Assembly: GCA_964035545.1 (NCBI GenBank)
Contig: OZ037773.1
Coordinates: 434,001-498,000 of the forward strand
Direction of reading: 5' to 3'
Length of the DNA: 64,000 nucleotides
Source: Bugula neritina
Lineage: Eukaryota > Bryozoa > Gymnolaemata > Cheilostomatida > Bugulidae
This document shows, piece by piece, positions 58,845 to 64,000 of this stretch. The translations under genes were made by a program, and so were the position numbers. The notes under the pieces are model-generated. The model made no database searches. It was given only the letters and a program-made list of their open reading frames with translations, and was not told the origin of the DNA. The first letter of the stretch is position 1, and the number at the start of each line of letters is the position of its first letter.

Positions 58845-59151
58845 TGTGGTGGCTCGTGGAGCTACCAGCAGCACGATACACAGGGTCGCGTAATTGACCC
58901 GGAACAATGACAGCCAATTAGCGGCTCTAGTAGTTAGTAGCAGTAGTAGTTTTCCCGCTGTTAGTCAGTCGAAGTTAGAGTGTTGAATAGCCTAGATGTG
59001 TGGAATTATTAAATGTATTTGTATCGTTTTTGTAATGTGTTCTTGTGTCTAAAATATATACTCGTTCACTCGACTTAACCTGGTGAAGTTTTCTAGCAAG
59101 TAATTAGACTCTCTGGATTGCATATCAACCCTAATACTGAAAATCATAACA
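58845..59151 (+). mobile_element. 5' LTR of the outer Ty3/gypsy-type retrotransposon
   Basis: Starts TGTGGTGGCTCGTGGAGC and ends AAATCATAACA, one base before a tRNA-Leu primer-binding site. The boundary is inferred from TG...CA ends and the PBS because the matching 3' LTR is not in the window. Confidence 0.7.
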
Positions 59152-59152
59152 G

Positions 59153-59170
59153 TGGTGGCAGCGGTGGGAT
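59153..59170 (+). promoter_or_regulatory. Primer-binding site (tRNA-Leu) of the outer retrotransposon
   Basis: TGGTGGCAGCGGTGGGAT is the exact reverse complement of the common animal tRNA-Leu 3' end including CCA. It sits one base after the LTR end, the standard position for minus-strand DNA priming. Confidence 0.85.
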
Positions 59171-59184
59171 AGTGCACATCCAAG

Positions 59185-59708
59185 ATGGAGACTGAAAACG
59201 CTGGAATGCAACCACCGGCAGTAGAAGGTGAGCGTAGAGACAATGCTGTAGAGACAATATGCCTGTCAACCATGTAGTAGAAGAGGGAAGGGTTCCGCGA
59301 GAACTAACTGAAGACCGCTACCGGTTAAAGGCGCCCACCTTCACGGGCGAAGAAGAGGTGGAGCAATTCATCCAAGAGTTTAGCGACGTAATGGACGTCG
59401 CCCAGTGGCCCCCTAGGGTGGCCCTGCTGAAGCTTAGAATGGCATTGATGGACAAAGCCAAGCCTTATGGGCTGGGCGTAGACATCGATAATATCTTTGC
59501 TTCTCTGCGGGCCCGCTTCGGCTTCTCTGCTACAGATGCCCGAGCCCGACTGCAAAGGTTGCGGCGTGATTCCCGCACCCCGCTACGGGAACATGCCGCC
59601 GCGGTCATGAAGCTGGCACAGATCGCATACAGCGACTTGCCCCCAGTCAACCGCGAGAGGTACACCCTTGACGCCTTTATAGCATCGGTCGACGATCTGG
59701 GTCTCCAC
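59185..59708 (+). pseudogene. gag: gag of the outer retrotransposon, 5' part, broken by a duplication and a nested insertion
   Basis: ATG at 59185 follows the PBS. A Ty3/gypsy-type gag reads through 59259-59708 (FTGEEEVEQFIQEFSDVM; ARFGFSATDARARLQRL; SDLPPVNRERYTLDAF). Two defects are visible. A 14-bp tandem duplication (59234-59244 and 59248-59258 are the same 11-mer) shifts the frame between the ATG and the main reading frame. The frame is then cut at 59708 by the inner element and resumes at 63719. Gag packages element RNA in cytoplasmic particles. This stretch is clearly more GC-rich than the neighbouring genes and than the inner element. Confidence 0.8.
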
Positions 59709-59913
59709 TGTAATGTTTTGAATGTGTGCTGCATGCAATAGAGTTGTTTATTATTACTGCATGAATCAGAAGATGTTTGGCAACTGTATGATGTCATATT
59801 TTGTATATATATAAGATGAAGATTTACAAATATAAGTTAGTTTTTAGCCCTCAACCGAGTGTAGTCTCTACAGCATAAACATATAATAACTGCAAATTAA
59901 CACAACATAAAAT
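59709..59913 (+). repeat. 5' LTR of the inner Mag-like element
   Basis: TGTAATGTTTTGAATG to AACACAACATAAAAT, 205 bp. It contains TATATATATAAG near 59806-59817, a plausible TATA box. It matches 63514-63718 except for a T/G and a T/C difference. Confidence 0.93.
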
Positions 59914-59926
59914 TGGCGACGAGGAT
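59914..59926 (+). promoter_or_regulatory. Primer-binding site (tRNA-Ser) of the inner element
   Basis: TGGCGACGAGGAT directly after the LTR is the reverse complement of the 3' end of animal tRNA-Ser(GCT) with CCA, the primer known for Mag-lineage elements. Confidence 0.82.
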
Positions 59927-59956
59927 AATCTGATAGTGGCAGCTCAAGATTTCAGA

Positions 59957-62644
59957 ATGACTACTGGATTTATACCGCAGTTTAGTGAGAAGATAGAACA
60001 TTATATGCAGAGGTTAGAAAGTTATTTTCTTATACACAAGACAGATGCTGACTTGAAGAAGCATGTACTGATTATGGGGCTTTCAGAGAGTCAATACGAA
60101 ACTTTGACAGACTTGGTATCACCAGAGATGCCACAAGATGTCAGCTATGACAATCTAGTACAGCAGCTAAAGAGGCATTATGGTACAGTGACAAATAAAA
60201 TGGTTGAGAAGGCAAAGTTTAGAGAAGTCAAGAGATCACCGAATGAATCTGTGACAGACTTCGTGGCTAGACTGAGGGCACAAGCTAGATCATGTGAGTT
60301 TGGGAATGTGCTACATGATAATTTGCTTGAACAATTTAGAATAGGGGTGCAAAGTAAGACAATCAGAGAGAGGATAACTGCTATGGCAGCAGAACAGCAA
60401 TCCAAGCTTCAAGCAGTGATAGATGTTGCACTGCAAGTTGAAGTTGATGAAAAGATGAACAGTGTCAAGTTAAACAGTGCACCGGAAACTGTTTCAGCCG
60501 TGAGAAATGGAAGGGTCAATAGTGGAGCAAGACCTAAGCATACAGAAAATAATAGCAAAAGTCAAGCTATTTGCTACAGGTGCTCTAGGACCAGACATTT
60601 GGCGAGTAGTAACAGTTGTCCAGCAAAGGATAAAACGTGCAAGGACTGTGGCAGGAGAGGACATTTTGCCAAGTCGAAGTTCTGTAAAAGCACAACAAAG
60701 CACCATACAGTGGCAAAAGTAGAGGAGATGAGCGAGGAAACGTTGTTCGCTGTGAAGGGAAAATCTGAAATACCAAAATGTGATGTGACCGTTGTGGGTG
60801 AGAGTATTTTATTTCTAATTGACACAGGAGCTTGCAACAATATCATAGATTTGGCTGCCTATAACAGGACCAAGCACAAAGTTATGTTGCGGCCAATAAG
60901 CGAGGCTTTGTATGCTTATGGCAGTGACAAGCAATTAAACATGATTGGTTGTTTTAATACTGAAATGGAGTGTGCTGCATATATTGCTAAGGCTACTGTG
61001 TATGTTTTTAATGGTTATGCTAAATGCTTACTAAGTGGTAAAACAGCCACAGATTTACATCTCTTGTCTTTTGATAGTAATGTTTATAATGTAAGTGCTG
61101 AAAATCAGTGTGAAATTGTTAGACAATTTCCAGAAGTTTTTCAAGGTGTGGGAAAACTCAAAGGGGTGAAAGCAAAATTTCACGTTGATAAAACAGTAAC
61201 ACCAGTTGCTCAGCCAGTGCGTAGGTTACCATTGGGGTTCAAAGATAAGGTGAAGCAAAAGCTAGATGATTTGTTAGCTAATGACATTATTGAGCCCGTT
61301 GCTGGAGTTGGTACGACATGGGTGAGTCCATTGGTGGTAGTTTTGAAAGATAATGGGGAAATCAGACAAACAGTTGACATGCGCCAGGCAAATAAGGCTA
61401 TTTTGAGGGAAAGACACCCTATTCCAACTGTTAAAGAGATGCTAGCTAATTTAGAAGGGGCTCAAGTTTTTTCAAAGTTGGACTTGAGGCAAGGTTTTCA
61501 CCAGGTGGAAATTGAGGAAAATTCAAGGCCTATTACAACTTTTATCACACCCTTTGGCTTGTTTAGATATAAAAAGCTAACGATGGGTACAAATGCCAGC
61601 CCAGAGCAATTTCAGTATATCATACAGCAAGCATTAGCAGGTTTGGCAGGAGTCCAAAATATGGCTGACGATATTATTTTATTTGCATCAAACAGGCTAG
61701 AGCATGATGAGAGGTTGAAAGCATTACTTTTGAGACTCAAACAAGTAGGCTTGACACTGAATGCTAGCAAGTGTGAATTTAGAGTTAGCTCAGTGAAGTT
61801 CCTTGGCTTTATTATCTCAGGTAGCGGAATTTCAGCTGACCCAGAGAAAGTTAAATCAATAGTTGAATTTCAACCACCGAAAAATGCGACTGATTGCAGG
61901 AGCTTTCTTGGCTTGGTAAATTTTGTGGGAAAATTTATTCCAGATTTAGCTAGTGTATCAGAGCCTATTAGGCAAGTCACTCGAAAGTCTGTTCAGTTCA
62001 CTTGGGGTAAAGAACAGCAAGGTGCTTTTAACAAGATTAAAACTCTCATGGCCAATGCTAAGACGCTGGCTCATTTTGATTCAAAATTGAAAACCAGTGT
62101 TGTGGTTGATGCTAGCCCATTTGCATTAGGAGCTGTTTTAGTGCAGGGAGATAGAGTGGTGGCATATGGACACCGCGGGTTGACAAATGTTGAGCGTAGA
62201 TATAGTCAAACAGAGAGGGAGGCTTTGGCAATAGTGTGGGCCTGTGAACATTTCATGATGTACTTGTTAGGCATTGAGTTCGAGCTAATAACAGACCACA
62301 GACCCCTAGCATTTATATTTAATAATCCTAGCTCTAAGCCAGTTCCTAGGATAGAGAGGTGGTCATTACGCTTGCAGTCATTTAGATTTACAGTGAAATA
62401 TAAACCTGGAAAAGGAAACATAGCTGATCCACTCTCTAGGCTGTGTAATGTGATGAATCACAAAGTAAACAGCATTGCTACAGTAGCAGCAGATGATTAT
62501 GCTAGGCAGATTGTCAAAGGGGCAGTGCCAATAGCTATTAAATGGAAAGACTTGGTAGCTAAGTCTAGTTCATGCAAAGAATATGCAGATGCTAGAAGTG
62601 GGGCTAGGGAATCTGAAGTAGAAGTAGGGGATGAAGTTTGTTGA
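59957..62644 (+). CDS. gag-pol: gag-pol of the inner Mag-like element: gag, zinc knuckles, protease, RT, RNase H; no integrase
   Basis: One open frame, also open upstream to 59936; the first ATG is 59957. Order, with residues counted from 59936: gag (1-200); two CCHC-like knuckles (CYRCSRTRHLASSNSC and CKDCGRRGHFAKSKFC, about 212-250); an aspartic protease with FLIDTGACNNII (about 290); reverse transcriptase with LDLRQGFHQVEI, TPFGLFRYKKLTMG and MADDI (about 575) in place of YxDD, a variant usual in this lineage; RNase H with VVVDASPFALGAVL (about 724), SQTEREALAI and ITDHRPL. After the tether (KPGKGNIADPLSRL) the frame ends at 62644 without the HHCC and DDE integrase. The RT and RNase H motifs look intact. 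The element could make cDNA but not integrate by itself. Confidence 0.93.
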   Translation: MTTGFIPQFSEKIEHYMQRLESYFLIHKTDADLKKHVLIMGLSESQYETLTDLVSPEMPQDVSYDNLVQQLKRHYGTVTNKMVEKAKFREVKRSPNESVTDFVARLRAQARSCEFGNVLHDNLLEQFRIGVQSKTIRERITAMAAEQQSKLQAVIDVALQVEVDEKMNSVKLNSAPETVSAVRNGRVNSGARPKHTENNSKSQAICYRCSRTRHLASSNSCPAKDKTCKDCGRRGHFAKSKFCKSTTKHHTVAKVEEMSEETLFAVKGKSEIPKCDVTVVGESILFLIDTGACNNIIDLAAYNRTKHKVMLRPISEALYAYGSDKQLNMIGCFNTEMECAAYIAKATVYVFNGYAKCLLSGKTATDLHLLSFDSNVYNVSAENQCEIVRQFPEVFQGVGKLKGVKAKFHVDKTVTPVAQPVRRLPLGFKDKVKQKLDDLLANDIIEPVAGVGTTWVSPLVVVLKDNGEIRQTVDMRQANKAILRERHPIPTVKEMLANLEGAQVFSKLDLRQGFHQVEIEENSRPITTFITPFGLFRYKKLTMGTNASPEQFQYIIQQALAGLAGVQNMADDIILFASNRLEHDERLKALLLRLKQVGLTLNASKCEFRVSSVKFLGFIISGSGISADPEKVKSIVEFQPPKNATDCRSFLGLVNFVGKFIPDLASVSEPIRQVTRKSVQFTWGKEQQGAFNKIKTLMANAKTLAHFDSKLKTSVVVDASPFALGAVLVQGDRVVAYGHRGLTNVERRYSQTEREALAIVWACEHFMMYLLGIEFELITDHRPLAFIFNNPSSKPVPRIERWSLRLQSFRFTVKYKPGKGNIADPLSRLCNVMNHKVNSIATVAADDYARQIVKGAVPIAIKWKDLVAKSSSCKEYADARSGARESEVEVGDEVC

Positions 62645-62916
62645 GGGAGGAGGATAAAGGAAAATTAAGTTGCAACTTTGGCAATGATAGGCATGTAGTA
62701 ACATCCAAACAGGGCTCCGATATTGTATGTGAAAACCCAAGCAATGGCAAGGTTACGAGGCGCAATTCGACTTTTGTCAAAGTTATCCCCAAAACACCTA
62801 GTTTAAATAAGAATGATTCACCTGTGGGTGATGCCAACACCCAGCAAAGGCCTCAACGTGTTAGAAAACAACCTGATTGGTATGGGGATGTGGTAATTCA
62901 TGCACTGGATGAGTAA
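62638..62916 (+). pseudogene. Orphan C-terminal tail of pol (post-integrase), shifted by one base
   Basis: LREEDKGKLSCNFGNDRHVV, then RRNSTFVKV and RPQRVRKQPDWYG, resemble the region after the integrase core of Mag-like pol (the VGDEV-LLR segment). It joins the upstream frame at GGGGATGAAGTTTGTTGAGG, where a one-base change shifts the frame into a stop. Its position next to the RNase H tether shows that the integrase core was removed between them. Confidence 0.8.
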
Positions 62917-62998
62917 TATAAGATAATAATGAAATCTTTCAAATCCCAATTTGAGATTGCCACACCTTTTAGCAATATTTACTTATGATAGTCTAAAT

Positions 62999-63337
62999 CA
63001 GGGCTGTCCAACAGGCGGCCCTAGGGCCGGATGTGGCCCGCAGCCTACATTTATGTGGCCCTCGAAGGCATAAAGCTAAAATTATTTTTCACTGTTTACA
63101 TGAATTAAAATAAAAAGCCACCTTTTAAATGCCTTATTTATACAAATAACACAAAAAATGCAGCTGGCAGTAACTATTGAGACTTAATTGTGTAATGATT
63201 CATAAAGTTTTGGAATAAAGTAGTTTGAAAAATACTGATGCTGTGGCCCCCAGCACAAGCTGAAGCTTACAATGTAGCCCTCCACATAAAATATTTCATT
63301 TCTGTGGCCCTCGGTTTGAAAAGGTTGGACACCCCTG
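62999..63337. mobile_element. hAT-type MITE with 8-bp target-site duplication
   Basis: Terminal inverted repeats CAGGGCTGTCCAAC (left) and CAGGGGTGTCCAAC (right, reverse complement), the usual hAT ends. The flanks are GTCTAAAT at 62991-62998 and GTCTAAAT at 63338-63345, an exact 8-bp duplication as hAT transposases make. The interior has repeated GTGGCCC motifs and no ORF, so it needs a transposase from elsewhere. Confidence 0.95.
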
Positions 63338-63345
63338 GTCTAAAT

Positions 63346-63499
63346 GCTGTTTGTTTTTGTTAAAGCTACTATATTTGATGAGTAGCTAACTGTTTATAAA
63401 TTGCTGTTTATTAGAAATTACTATTTTATCTTAACTTAGTCTAGAGCACTTGTGAAACTAATTACTTTTAGATGTTATGGGTAATTAATTATCTTTTTG
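63346..63499. other. Non-coding 3' region of the inner element
   Basis: AT-rich sequence between the MITE and the polypurine tract, with nothing recognised. Confidence 0.6.
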
Positions 63500-63513
63500 A
63501 AGAAAAGAAGGGT
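63500..63513 (+). promoter_or_regulatory. Polypurine tract of the inner element
   Basis: AAGAAAAGAAGGGT directly before the 3' LTR, the normal plus-strand priming site of LTR retrotransposons. Confidence 0.88.
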
Positions 63514-63718
63514 TGTAATGTTTTGAATGTGTGCTGCATGCAATAGAGTTGTTGATTATTACTGCATGAATCAGAAGATGTTTGGCAACTGTATGATGTC
63601 ATATTCTGTATATATATAAGATGAAGATTTACAAATATAAGTTAGTTTTTAGCCCTCAACCGAGTGTAGTCTCTACAGCATAAACATATAATAACTGCAA
63701 ATTAACACAACATAAAAT
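63514..63718 (+). repeat. 3' LTR of the inner Mag-like element
   Basis: 205 bp, aligned without gaps to 59709-59913; two substitutions. Confidence 0.93.
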
Positions 63719-64000
63719 CCACCACCAGTTTCTAGCTAGGGGAGTCACCACCGTTGAAGATGCTCTGACAGAGGGGGAAGCTTACCTCTTAGCCAATCAG
63801 ATGCATAAAAGTCGCGGGAACTCCCGTCAAGTGGAGGTAGACCGCGCGGACACGGCAGCGGGACGAGAGGAGGAAACCTCCGCAACGGCTGCCGTGGCTC
63901 AGTTAGCAACAGCATCGAAAGTCACTCAACTGACTGACATGCTGGCCAAACTGATAGCAACACTGACACCCCAAACCCCAGTAGGTACCGCCGCTGAGCC
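63719..64000 (+). pseudogene. gag: gag of the outer retrotransposon, resumed after the nested insertion
   Basis: The reading frame left at 59708 continues here once one copy of the CCAC duplication is discounted (FLARGVTTVEDALTEGEAYL; then a Thr/Ala-rich stretch with LTDMLAKLIATLT). It is open to the right edge. GC-rich like its 5' part. The rest of the outer element (pol, 3' LTR) should lie beyond the window. Confidence 0.82.

Larger units (their letters stand above)
59709..63718 (+). mobile_element. Nested Mag-like Ty3/gypsy element (4,010 bp, integrase deleted)
   Basis: Two 205-bp LTRs flank a tRNA-Ser PBS, a gag-pol frame, an orphan pol tail, a hAT MITE and a polypurine tract. The insertion is bounded by CCAC on both sides (59705-59708 and 63719-63722; TCCAC if the terminal T is counted as flank), a 4-5-bp target-site duplication. 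The LTRs differ at only two positions, so the insertion is young on the scale of this genome. The integrase segment is absent. Confidence 0.92.

Noticed and set aside
59259-59741. 160-codon ORF as a separate small gene
   Set aside because: It is the gag of the outer retrotransposon, and its last residues are read from the LTR of the inner element.

Overview
The window is nuclear DNA of an animal, most likely a marine invertebrate and probably a lophotrochozoan. The clade is an inference; the animal call is firm. It has short phase-matched exons with GT-AG introns, orthologues of vertebrate genes, Ty3/gypsy LTR retrotransposons, LINE remnants, hAT-type MITEs and tRNA-like SINE modules. The DNA is AT-rich and unusually full of minisatellites, nearly all of them intronic.

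Layout. (1) 1-6604, minus strand: most of an MLH3-like DNA mismatch-repair gene; the C-terminal exons lie beyond the left edge. (2) 6605-10898: intergenic DNA with two decayed LINE fragments on opposite strands and simple repeats. (3) 10899-24957, plus strand: a complete TXNDC16-like gene of 19 exons and 828 codons, with phases matching at all 18 introns and a C-terminal HTEL. Its introns carry many tandem arrays, several of which start or end at a splice site. (4) 26093-52397, minus strand: a 41-exon chain that stays in phase and joins an N-terminal C2HC zinc finger to a C-terminal F-box plus leucine-rich-repeat module recognisable as FBXO41. The predicted protein is about 2,914 aa, several times larger than vertebrate FBXO41. 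It converges tail to tail with TXNDC16. (5) 53871-58282, minus strand: a complete 7-exon TRIM-family gene (RING, two B-boxes, coiled coil, probable beta-propeller; 595 aa). (6) 58845-64000: a nest of mobile elements three levels deep. A Ty3/gypsy-type element primed by tRNA-Leu, with GC-rich gag, is interrupted by a 4.0-kb Mag-like element primed by tRNA-Ser. That element has nearly identical LTRs but has lost its integrase, and it carries a 339-bp hAT MITE with an 8-bp target-site duplication.

The four cellular genes have unrelated roles (DNA mismatch repair and meiosis, ER lumen, ubiquitin-ligase adaptor, TRIM E3 ligase) and show no sign of co-regulation. The most notable items are the giant FBXO41-like gene model, the triple-nested transposons with an integrase-deleted but young element, the splice-junction-anchored minisatellites, and an MLH3 whose ATPase lid motif is not recognisable. 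No rRNA gene, CRISPR array or intact tRNA gene was seen. Exon boundaries were read by eye from splice consensus and phase.
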